DNA of 64,000 nucleotides from contig OY743177.1 of the NCBI GenBank assembly GCA_963555705.1, positions 52,652,596 through 52,716,595 on the forward strand, given 5' to 3'. This document shows positions 35,201 through 44,724 of the stretch, one piece after another. The DNA comes from Ligustrum vulgare (lineage: Eukaryota; Streptophyta; Magnoliopsida; Lamiales; Oleaceae). The notes under the pieces were generated by a model, which did no database searches, was not told where the DNA came from, and saw only the letters and a list, made by a program, of their open reading frames with translations. Made by a program: the position numbers and the translations under genes. How positions within the stretch are numbered: the stretch's first letter is position 1; each line of letters opens with the position of its first letter.

Positions 35201-36427
35201 CTCCTACGTAATCCTCTATGTACTAACTTCTAAACATAAAGTACAACCACAAAATCTTTTTATTTGTCTCTCATTAATCTCCAAGATTTTGAAAGACTTT
35301 TATAAAAAAAATTCTTTTAAATTGTAATTTTATTTATTCTATATTTTTCTTCTTTCATATTATTTTTAGAAACCTTAAACATTTGATTAAACAAATCATT
35401 ATTTCCCTTCTCTTCAACTTTTTGTATTTTTTTATTTTAAATATTTTTTCTTTATATTTGTACTCACTTTTTTTTCATCGTTTTTTTCGATTTTTTATGA
35501 ACATAAATCTAACTAAAATTCCATAAGATCTTATAGAAAAATAATAAATAAATTGTGTCAAAACAAATAATAATAAGTAAAGTGATTCAAGAATTTTCTC
35601 TAGAAATTTTTTTATGAACATAGTACAATTTTTATGTCGATATCAAATGCGATTTTATTTTCCCCCCATTTTTTTAATCACAAATGTTTCTTTGTCTTAA
35701 AACTATTTATATTTCTCACGCTGTTTTTTTTTTTTTTGTAATTCACTTTACATATAATTATTATTAACGATTCATATTCACATCATACGAAAATTAATCT
35801 ATTAGCGTTTATGTTTTTCAATTAAAAAATAAAAGTCCGTAAAAGTCTTTAAAAATATATGAAAGTCTTTTAAATAAATGTCCACAAAAGTCTTTAAAAT
35901 TTTATATAAATCCATAAAAGTCAATAAAATTCAATGAAATCCAATAAAAAAAGTCCATCAAAAAAAGTCTTTAAATGTCTTTCGAAATTCAATTGAATAA
36001 ACCCTCTTCCTCTAATTCTGTTTTATTAGCATTAAAAATAAAAGGTAACCTTAAAAGCAGAGACGAAAATCAAAATTAGGAGAAACATACTCTTGAGTTC
36101 ATCAAGCCATCGAGGGATACTATCAAACGTAGAGCTTCGACTAATATCGTAAACAATAAGAGCACCAAAGGCACCGCGGTAGTAAGCAGAAGTGACGGCC
36201 CTGAATCGCTCTTGGCCGGCGGTGTCCCAAATCTGAGCCTTGACTTCTTTGCCATCAATTTCAAGTGTTTGTGTCTGGAACTCAACTCCAATTGTGGCCT
36301 TTGAATGCATGTTGAACTCGTTTCTCGCATAGCGAGATAGCAAATTTGACTTGCCGACAGCCGAATCACCGATTATCACTATCTTGAACAAGTACTCCTC
36401 AGCCTCATCCTCCGATGAAGATCCCAT
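32251..36427 (-). CDS. Rab GTPase of the RABA5 (Rab11-like) subfamily, two exons
   Basis: A small GTPase of trans-Golgi/endosome and cell-plate traffic. Exon 1 (36427-36091) and exon 2 (32573-32251) join in frame to 219 aa through a 3.5-kb intron whose position matches plant RABA genes. All nucleotide-binding motifs are present: GDSAVGKS (G1), the effector-loop threonine in SKATIGVEF (G2), WDTAGQE (G3), NKCD (G4) and ETSA (G5). [20 protein letters not shown] across the splice and [20 protein letters not shown] are RABA5-like. The C-terminus ends CCSK, a CCXX-type double-geranylgeranylation site. The start at 36427 ([16 protein letters not shown]) gives the usual acidic N-terminus; the longer upstream frame adds 23 hydrophobic residues and is probably 5' UTR. 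A TATA-like ATTTATATT lies about 95 bp upstream. The intron hosts a Harbinger MITE near its donor. Confidence 0.93.
34788..34808. repeat. Poly-G tract (21 G) in the RABA5 intron
   Basis: An uninterrupted G run lies within otherwise AT-rich intron sequence. Similar runs occur at 39003-39018 and 45413-45430, and a C run near 50718-50729. Their lengths may be imprecise because such tracts are hard to sequence. Confidence 0.8.
34972..36006. mobile_element. PIF/Harbinger MITE in the RABA5 intron
   Basis: The left end GGGGGTTTATTTAATTAGGA follows TTA. The right end, inverted, GAGGGTTTATTCAATTGAAT is followed by TTC, probably a mutated TTA. The last ~400 bp match 60080-60494 of the larger element closely (ATGAACATAGTACAATTTTT, TTACATATAATTATTATTAA). 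It is 1035 bp, non-coding, and an internal-deletion derivative of the same family. Confidence 0.8.
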
Positions 36428-37212
36428 TTCAACAATCTCTCTCTCTAATCGAGATGCTGGCAATGGCAGAGACAGTATTAAGACAAGGATGCGCAAGGAG
36501 CGGTGGATGGGTTTTGATAATAAATAATATAAATAATAATAATTAATAACGGCTCCGAGTTTTTTATTGATCTAGTTTATTTGGTGCATTAATTCTAAAA
36601 TTTTGTCAGTTACCAAAGGTTAAAAACTACTACTTTTTACCGTGAAAAAACGTCGCCAATTCTAGAAAATCGTTAGTGACTTAATTGTAACAATTTTGTA
36701 AGTTTGGTAACCATATACAATAAAAAAAGTTTTGGTGACAATTTTTAAAAGTTAGATGACCAACGAAGAATTTAATCCAGTGGACGCAATGTCGTAGATT
36801 ATACGCTGAAATTTGGTGTGGCAATGGATTAAGAACGGGGACTGTGTGTCAAGGTCGAGCCTAAGGTTAGAAACGACAAGCCTTGCTTGGGCCACCAGTC
36901 GAGCTCGTAACGGTCAATTTTATTTTTTATTTTTTTTTTCATAAAACTCCATAAATACTCACCATTTCAACATATTTTTCTGCACCAGTTCGCCACAAGC
37001 AATCTTGTACATATTAGTATGACAACCTAAATTACTCATTCTCAAATTCTCAATTCAATTCGTTGTATACATGATTCAATCATCAATTTAATTCCTATAT
37101 TATAGTTCTCATTCCTCATATTTTCATTTATCTCATTTTTTTTATTATTCATTAATTGCATTCAATACTTCTATTTCATATTTATACATTTCAATTTCGA
37201 TCAATTGGACAA
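36428..37212. other. RABA5 promoter side and spacer to the hAT pseudogene
   Basis: Immediately upstream of RABA5 is a GA/CT-rich leader, then AT-rich DNA. No gene was recognised. Part of it probably belongs to the 5' region of the hAT element whose transposase remnant starts at 37213, but its terminus was not found. Confidence 0.35.
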
Positions 37213-38950
37213 ATGGATCTCAATTCTTATGTTGAGGGCTTGTTTGGTGGTAACTCACCATTAACACGTTTGGTGGTAACTCACCATTAACACCACAATC
37301 TTACAATTTTTCCGGTCTCAACAACATCCCGATTCTCAAGAATTTGGGTATCTGCATTGTGCATGGGAGTAGTAATCGAGTAGATTTGAATGACATTGAT
37401 AAAGAAGCAAATCTCCAATTATCTGATGCAAGAGGAAAGCGAAAAACTAAACATACAGAAAAGTATTGGGAGCAAGTCAAATTGGTTTTCACGGATCTAT
37501 ATAGTCAACAAAGTTGAAGAATTTAAACCAATTTGTAAATGTTGCAAAACAAACTTTGCATGACAAAAGGGGGACAGAACTGACCATCTCAACTGTCAAT
37601 ATAAGAAATGGTCAACCAAACATGGACTTATTGGCCAAACACTGACTTCAATTTGGTACTCTTTCCCAAGTACTAATTCGTCGGAGAAAAATACCGGGAA
37701 TGAATGATGAAGTTCGTTGTCGGTGCTGAGTTATCGCAAAATGCATAAAATAAAATAATATATATATGAATTCCATCACAATCAGAGCCGTACCTGAGAT
37801 TCTTAGGGCCCAAGACAAATAGTATATCTTGAAAAAATTGGGCCCTTACTTATCATAGACAGACGTGTACACGGGATCAGGGGCGCTAAATTAACAATGT
37901 CATATTTTATGGTTAGTCAATAGTCAATACACGTAGCGATTAACAGACTAAGTAGTAAGTACTAACGATTAAGCAGTGTGATTTGTTTCTTTCAAAGATG
38001 GTTTTCAATTGAGGATTTTGGGATTTTGTTTTCTTTCATTGGAAAAATGAGGGACAAGTAGAACGATTCATTCCGAATATAACATTATTTGGGCCTTTGG
38101 GTTCTAGCTCAGATTTCAGTTGTTTTTTTTTAAAGCATGGGCCCTTACTTGGATGAGGCCCAAGGCGCGGGCCTGCTTTGTCTTTAGACAGGTCCGACTC
38201 TGATCACAATACTAATAATATATTTAATGCTATTATGCAAATCATAAAATGAATATTGTTGCAAAAATAAAATTTATAGTTTTACATTTGATAATGCAAA
38301 TGCTAATAAATATGTAATTGATAAATTATTTAGGGCGCTTAATCCAGATTTTGGTGGTTTTCTATTTCATGTTCATTGTGTATATAACGTTTTAAATGTA
38401 ATTGTTCAAAATGATTTGAAACATATTAGGAAAGAAATTGGTAGAATTAGGGATGCTAATTAGTCTATATTACAATATCACCTTGTAGAAATAAGCCTTC
38501 AAAGAATATTGCACTCAATTTTCTATGAAATTTAGAAAATTTGCGACCGATGTAGGTTATAGGTGGAGCTCAACTTACTTATTACTCAAATCTTGTGAAG
38601 ATTGTAAAGTACTAATTACTGAATTTTATATTTCGATAGATACTGGTTGATAATTGACTTTTAAAATTAAAATTTTTAGCATATTTTTATGATTCTAAGA
38701 ATATATTATCTGAGGTATACCATTTCACATGTTTTAAAGTTTTTGAACAACTTTTTCTTTTTGCAATTTTTCAACAAGTATAGGAATGATCATGCTTTTA
38801 TTGAAATTTTAAAAAACATATATATTGGGAAGACTTATCAATGTTATTTCCTTTAGCATGTTTGACGGATCCTAGATATAATCTAAACGATATAAAACAT
38901 GTTATATGAAAAATCACAATGCTTTAAATTTGGGTCATTAGTACAAAACA
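37213..38950 (+). pseudogene. hAT (Ac-type) transposase pseudogene
   Basis: Reading frames follow plant hAT transposases. MDLNSYVEGLFGG begins it. A BED zinc finger remnant follows (PICKCCKTNFA, then DHLNCQYKKW), and after an interruption the catalytic-domain part: FDNANANKYVIDKLF, HVHCVYNVLNVIVQNDLKHI, KFATDVGYRWSSTYLLLKSC. Later pieces (CYMKNHNALNLG) end the recognisable part. Stops and frameshifts are frequent, and the dimerisation domain is not visible. A 26-bp tandem duplication near 37248-37290 and a 420-bp MITE at 37783-38202 disrupt it. No terminal repeats of the parent element were identified. Confidence 0.7.
37783..38202. mobile_element. hAT-type MITE inside the hAT transposase remnant
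   Basis: A perfect 8-bp duplication, ATCACAAT, flanks it (37775-37782 and 38203-38210). The terminal repeats are CAGAGCCGTACCTG and, inverted, CAGAGTCGGACCTG. It contains GGGCCC-rich subterminal blocks and no gene. Confidence 0.85.
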
Positions 38951-39156
38951 TTTTTACCTTTTACAATGATTGTGCAAAATGTCTATACGTTTCCTTTTTT
39001 TTGGGGGGGGGGGGGGGGCAATTTTATACTTAAATCCACCTTTAACTGTACAAAACATCCTTCTGTCAATTTTGAATCAGTTTTTCCGTTACATTAACTC
39101 ATGAACAATTTTTTGGGGCCAAAAGAAATTATATTTTTGTTTATTTACAAATTATC

Positions 39157-39405
39157 TGAAGAGAAATTCCTTGATTTTTTATCTTTCTATTTTTTATGCT
39201 TTATGTTACAATAATATCCTCATTTTTGGGTAGTTCCAATTACCACGTAGTATTAGTTGAGCTATCGTGACTGATTTTTCTCATTCTGTTAGGTGTTGTA
39301 AGACTTTATAAGTCAGTTGCTTCTGCATTGAATATGAAAGTCATTCATTCAGTTTGTTTCAAGTTGCTGATCTTTAGTACTCTTGCTGATCTTCAGTTCA
39401 TAACA
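39157..39405 (+). repeat. 5' LTR of the copia element
   Basis: It matches 43895-44119 over blocks such as AATAATATCCTCATT, TTGTAAG-CTTTATAAGT and GTTTGTTTCAAGTTGCTGAT. It has an extra ~17-bp duplication (GCTGATCTT...GCTGATCTT) near its end. It ends CATAACA before the primer site. Confidence 0.82.
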
Positions 39406-39456
39406 AATTGATATCAGAGCCCTTTGTAAACACAGGAGAGTAAGAGAGATGCCAAG

Positions 39457-40760
39457 TGAAGGAAACTCTATCTAACCAGCTATCCCACACTTTGATGGTC
39501 ATTATAACCATTGGAGTATGTTGATGGAAATTTTTTTGAGATGACGGAGTCAAGATTTTGAGTGAGTGGGGACCAAAATTTTCAAATTGTGGGAGGGCGG
39601 AGGCCCCCTCCCCGGGGGTCCGAAATTTTTTTAAACCAAAATGATTGAAACGACGAAGCAATAAATCAAAAACTAAACTAAATTAACTAATAAGTAACAA
39701 CTAACCAGTGTAAGATAGTAATTTACAAAAGAAAAGACCTATAACTGAAAAGTAAATGTAAACTTTCAAGGTGAAAGATACGAATAATGAGTATTGTATC
39801 CACTTCTTGCATAAACATAATGATTGCAGACAGAGAATTAAGATCAAAGGAAATAAATTCAAGATGCCAAATTTTTTTCTTTCTTTCTTTCTTTTTTTGG
39901 ACTAAAAAAAAAATTAGTGGGGCCCAACCCGACTGGGCCTTAATAGGCTCCCTGACTCATCTAAGGAGTATTGGAATTTGGTTGAGATGGGTAACGTGGA
40001 GCCAAAGCCGGAGCAGTGGTGACTGTGGCACAACAAAAGAGACTCGAGGAATTGAAGCTAAAGGATATGAAAGTGAAGAATTACCTATTCCAAACAATTG
40101 ACAGGACAATTCTTGAGCAGATCCTGGAGAAGGGCCCCTCAAAGCAAATTTAGGACTTGATGAAGAAGAAATATGAGGGGAATGCAAGAGTGAAGCATTC
40201 CTTCTTTAGGCACTGAGGAGGGAGTTTGAGATCCTTGAGATGAAATCAAGTGAGAACATCAATGATTATTTTTCTAGAGTTATGACCGTTGCTAAAAAGA
40301 TGAGGGCGCAAGGGGAGGATATGCTAGATGTAACAATTGTTGAGAAGAATCCTCAGATTCTTGACTGATATATTCAATTTCATTGTCTGCTCAATGAAGG
40401 AATCTAAGGATACTGATAGTCTCTCAATCAATGCATTGCAAAGCTCATTGGTTGTGCATGAGCAAAAGTTTATGAAAAACAATTATAGAAGAGTAGACCC
40501 TTAAAGTGTCATTTGAAGGGAGATTTGGAGGTAAAGGCCGAGACAAAGGATGCCTTAGAGGCATGGGAAGAGGAAGAGGTCGGAAAGCTTTCAACAAAGC
40601 CACTGAGGAGTGTTACAGATGTCATAAACTCAGACTCAGTCACTTCTAGTATGAGTGTCCTACTTGGGACAAGGAAGCTAATTATGTTGAATTGAATGAG
40701 GAAGAAGAAATGCTTTTGATGTGTCATGTGGAGCCGCATGAAGCTTAATGAGAAGATGAA
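39457..40760 (+). pseudogene. Copia gag pseudogene with internal insertion
   Basis: It starts MPSEGNSI and has HFDGHYNHWSMLMENF, which should continue directly with LRSKEYWNLVE. A ~418-bp foreign segment (about 39542-39959) lies between. Later gag parts read NALQSSLVVHEQKF and a zinc-knuckle-like CYRCHKLRLSHF, with a small in-frame duplication and a stop replacing the Q that normally follows. Several further stops are present. Confidence 0.7.
39542..39959. mobile_element. Foreign insertion in copia gag
   Basis: It breaks the gag frame between MENF-LR and SKEYW. Its ends, TGACGGAGTCAAG and, inverted, TGAGTCAGGGAGC, are weakly similar. It contains GC-rich subterminal blocks (GGCCCCCTCCCCGGGGG and GGGGCCCAACCC), like other short DNA transposons. 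The target duplication is unclear. Confidence 0.45.
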
Positions 40761-40808
40761 TGGTTCCTTGATTTTGGTTTCTTGAACCACATGTGTTGAG
40801 ACAAAGCT

Positions 40809-41987
40809 ATGTTATGTGCGCTAAATGAGGGTTTTAGACAGTTGGTGAAGCTTGGAAACAAAACAATGATGAATGTGCTTGGGAAAGGAAATGTCAAGTT
40901 GTATGTTAATGGTCTGCATCATATTATTACAGAAATTTTCTATGTTCCGGAGTTGAAGAATAATCTTCTAAGTATGGGGCAGTTACAGGAGAAAGGTCTA
41001 GCCATCCTCATCAAATTAGGAATGTGCAAGATTTATCGCCCAGAGAAAGATTTGATAATTCAAACCAGTATGGCTGCACATCGAATGTTCATACTGTTTG
41101 CAAGAGCACAAGTCAAACAAACTTCCTATTTTCACCCACCAACACAAGACCTCTCACATCTCTGACATTGTAGGTTTGGTCATCTGAGTCATATAGGACT
41201 GAGAGCTTTACAATACAAGAAAATGGTTCAAGGATTACCACAGCTTCCCACTCCAACTACAGTGTAGTTGGTAAGCATCATAGAAATGCCATCCCAAAGA
41301 AGAGTCAGTGGAGAGCAACTTAGAGATTGCAACTTATCCACGTAGACATTTTTTGCCTAATTTCACCAGTTTCAAATAGCAAAAGAAAGTACGTTTTGTA
41401 CTTTATTGATGACTGTACCAGAAAAGCATGGGTTTATTTCTTGGTCGAAAAGTCAGAAGCTTTCCAGTATTTCAAGTATTTTAAGGAGGTTGTTGAAAAA
41501 GAAACCGATCAGTTTATTAAGTGTTTAAGAACTGATGAGGAGAGTTCTATGAATTCAATAAGTTATGCAAGCTGAATGCATTAAAAGGAAGCTCACCATA
41601 TCCTACACTCCTCAGTAGAATGGAGTGGCCGAGAGAAAGAGTAGGACAATGATGAACATGGTGAGGTCTATGCTCTCAAACATGAAGATTCCCAAAACCT
41701 TCTGGCTTGAGGCAGTGAATTGGACCATATATGTGCTGAATAGGTGCCCCACCCTTACGGTTAGAGTCATGACTACTGAGGAATCATGGAGTCGAGTTAA
41801 ACCATCAGCTGATCACTTTAGAGTATTCGGATGTATTGCACATGTCCATGTGCCTGGTGCAAGAAGAACCAAACTTGAAAACAAGAGTTTTTATTGTGTG
41901 CTACTAGGTGAGAGTGAGGAGTCCAAGGGCCGTAGGTTGTATGATCCAATTGCAAAGAGTTGTGGTGAGCAGGGATGTAATTTTTGA
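40809..41987 (+). pseudogene. Copia protease/GAG-pre-integrase and integrase pseudogene
   Basis: The frame 40809-41165 has FYVPELKNNLLSMGQLQEKG, the stretch between protease and integrase. RFGHLSHIGLRAL marks the GAG-pre-integrase domain. Integrase core pieces follow: LQLIHVDIFCLISP (41327, the first catalytic Asp as HVD) and FIDDCTRKAWVYFL. Then AERKSRTMMNMVRSML and FWLEAVNWTIYVLNRCPT appear at 41625 onward, with HFRVFGCIAHVHVP. A stop at 41573-41575 and a shift separate the halves. Confidence 0.78.
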
Positions 41988-42244
41988 AGAAAAGAAACAG
42001 TGAGACTGATGCAAGCTACAAAGAGCAACTATTCATGCATCTAGAATAGGGAGAAGAAGAGAGCAATGTTGATGAGAGTGAAATAGAAGAAGAGCTTGGC
42101 AGTGAAAGTGATGAAGAAGGTGGAAATGAAGTCATCGAGGGAGCTAAAACTGGAGCTGTAAGTTTAGGAGGGTCTTCTTCAAATGTATCTAATGAAGAAA
42201 GTGAAAATCCAAATGGGAGAAGGGTAACACATCCTCCTGTTTGG

Positions 42245-43830
42245 ATGAGAGATTATATTTTTGAAGAAAGGTTGTCTAAGGGTGAGAATGAGCTGAACAA
42301 GGTCTTTGTAGCTTCTGCTGATCCACTAAGCTATGAAGAGGCAGTGAAGAGTTATAAGTGGAGGCTAGCTATGGATGCCAAGATAAAGGCAATAGAGAAG
42401 AATAAAACATGGAGTTTGACAGGATTACCAGATGGAGCCAAGAAGATAAGAGTAAAATGGATATATGAAACCAAGCTTAATGAGTTTGGTGAGGTGGACA
42501 GGTTCAAGGTCCGGCTAGTTGCAAAGGGATATGCTCAACAGCATGGTGTGGACTACACAGAGGTTTTTTCCCCAGTTGCAAGGATGGAAACAATTCGGTT
42601 GATCATTGATTTAGCCCCTCAGAGAACAAGACTATCTTTCAACTCGATGTTAAGTGTGCCTTCTTATATGGAGACTTAAGTGAAGATATTTTTGTGGAGC
42701 AACCAAGGGGCTATGAAGAAAAGGGTGGTGAGCACAAGGTCTACAAATTACATAAGGTCTTGTATGGATTAAAACAAGCTCCACGAGCTTGTTTAGTCAC
42801 ATAGAGACTCATTTTATTCAAGAACAGTTCCATATGTGCAATAGTGAGAAGACTTTGTTTGTCAAGCAAAACAGTGGAGGTAAAATTTTAATTTTCAGCA
42901 TTTATGTTAATGATTTGATTTATTCTGGCGATGATGAGCAAATGATATTAGAATTTAAGGAGTCAATGATGAAGGTGTTTGATATGATTGATATGGAAAA
43001 AATGAGATTTTTCTGGGAATAGAAGTGTTACAGATAGCATATAGGATATATGTGGGACCAGAAAGTATGCTTTGGAGGTGTTGAAGCGTTTTGGAATGGA
43101 AGAGATTAATGCAGTGTTAAATCTGATTGTGCCTGGTGTCAAAGTTAGCAAAGATGATGCTCGAGTTAGAATTGATGAGACCTACTTCAAGCAAATAGTA
43201 GGTAGTCTTATGTATATCACTGCTACTAAGTCGAATTTGATATTTGTTGTGAGATTAATAAGCAGGTTCATGGCAAGACCAACATAGCTTCACTTGCAAA
43301 TTGCAAAAAGAGCCCTAAGATACTTGAAGGGGACTGTCGATCATGTAATCTTTTATAAGAAGGGAGGAAACAAAAAGTTGGTTGCTTTCACTAACAGTGA
43401 TTATGCAATAGACTCAGAGGATAGAAAAAGCATGTCCGATATGTGTTTGTGCTGAGTGGAGGTGCAGTGTCTTGGAGTTCAAAGAAAAAGCCTATTGTCA
43501 CACTTTCAACAACAAAGCTGATTTCGTGGCAACAGTTGCTTGTGCCTGTTAAACATTGTGGATGAGGAGGATTTTAGGGAAGTTAAGTCACTTACAAGAT
43601 GGTTGCACTACTGTAATGTGTGATAATAGCTCAACCATCAAGCTCTCAAAGAACCCTGTCATGCATGGTCGCAGTAAGCACATTGATGTGCGTTTTTATT
43701 TCCATTTTCTGAGAGGCTTGACTAGAGGTGGAGTAGTTGAGTTGGTACACTGTGGAACCAATGATCAAGTAGCAGACTTGATGACAAAACCTTTCAAACT
43801 GTAGACTTTCCTGAGACTTCGTGACCAATT
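42245..43830 (+). pseudogene. Copia reverse transcriptase-RNase H pseudogene
   Basis: The RT starts with SYEEAVKSYKWRLAMDAKIK, then KIRVKWIYETKLNEFGEVDR, KVRLVAKGYAQQHGVDYTEV and FSPVARMETIRLI. A shift near 42610 follows, then EQPRGYEEKGGEHKVYKLHK and VLYGLKQAPRA. The active-site motif reads YVND instead of YVDD at about 42903. RNase H pieces (CDNSSTIKLSKNPVMHGRSK, HIDVRFYF) end at 43804. Stops and shifts make the protein impossible. Confidence 0.8.
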
Positions 43831-43883
43831 AGGAATGTGTGTGACGTCTAAAGTAAACTAATTGCTTATACAACAGTTAGTTT

Positions 43884-43894
43884 AAGGGAGGGAA
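43884..43894 (+). other. Polypurine tract of the copia element
   Basis: AAGGGAGGGAA stands immediately before the TG that opens the 3' LTR. Confidence 0.75.
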
Positions 43895-44119
43895 TGAAGA
43901 GAAATGCCATGATATTTGATCTTCTATTTCTCTTGCTTTCTATTAGAATAATATCCTCATTGTTAAGTTAGTTCCAATTAGTAGTGATAGTTGATCTATC
44001 GTGGCTAATTTTTCTTATTCTGTTAAGTGTTGTAAGGCTTTATAAGTTAGTTGCTTCTATATTGAATATGAAAGTCATCATTCCGTTTGTTTCAAGTTGC
44101 TGATCTTTAGTTTATATTG
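43895..44119 (+). repeat. 3' LTR of the copia element
   Basis: It begins TGAAGAGAAATGCC after the purine tract. The end is eroded: it reads TAGTTTATATTGA where the 5' LTR has CAGTTCATAACA. Confidence 0.78.
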
Positions 44120-44724
44120 AATTTATTAAAATATAGTAGCAATGAAATATTTGACATAGGCATTTCAACCGTGACGTATGTTCATCTAGAATGCCCGTGG
44201 AATTACATAGATATTTTAGTCATCAAATGCTTCCTTGATTTTTTTTAGAATTCACAAACATATATATTCATCGTGATTGCACGTGATTTACTAACACCTC
44301 TAATCAGCACTATAATATTATCAAAGTCCCTTTTTAGTACATGTGGTAGATATTTGTTCAATTTTAGAAGTCAGCTCAAAAAAGACGTTGACAAGAAGCT
44401 TATTATTTTATATAAAAAAATAAAAATAACAATAGACAACCTGAGATACCACGCTCTCAATAGGCACCATGTGTCTGCTACAGTTATGGAATTGAAACAG
44501 TAAAAGTTTCTTGCAATTTACTCAACGGCCAAAGTTCATGACCGTTTCCCATGTCAGATCGTAGTAGGCCTCATATTATAGTATATATACGTACGGTGTT
44601 CAATGAATAAAATTACTTTACTATAAAAATTCTCAAAATTCGACTTAAAAAACAATTGTACAATTTGACACACCCTACGACATGTAAAGGGAATGGGAAT
44701 GCAGTCGAATGCAAGAACACACAA
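44120..44724. other. Spacer and IPMS 3' UTR side
   Basis: No gene was recognised. The IPMS 3' UTR read on the minus strand occupies the right part. The frame at 44273-44503 lacks any family motif. Confidence 0.4.

Larger units (their letters stand above)
39157..44119 (+). mobile_element. Ty1/copia LTR retrotransposon, decayed
   Basis: The LTRs are direct repeats (39157-39405 and 43895-~44119), both beginning TGAAGAGAAAT. A tRNA-iMet-type primer site (TGATATCAGAGCC) follows the 5' LTR, and a polypurine tract (AAGGGAGGGAA) precedes the 3' LTR. Gag, protease, integrase, reverse transcriptase and RNase H follow in copia order (IN before RT) but are cut by stops and frameshifts. The RT motif YVDD reads YVND. 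A foreign segment (~39542-39959) interrupts gag. No matching target duplication was seen. Confidence 0.88.

Noticed and set aside
36428..36496. 23-residue hydrophobic extension of RABA5
   Set aside because: Rab proteins start with a short acidic tail as at MGSSSEDE. The extension is more likely open 5' UTR.
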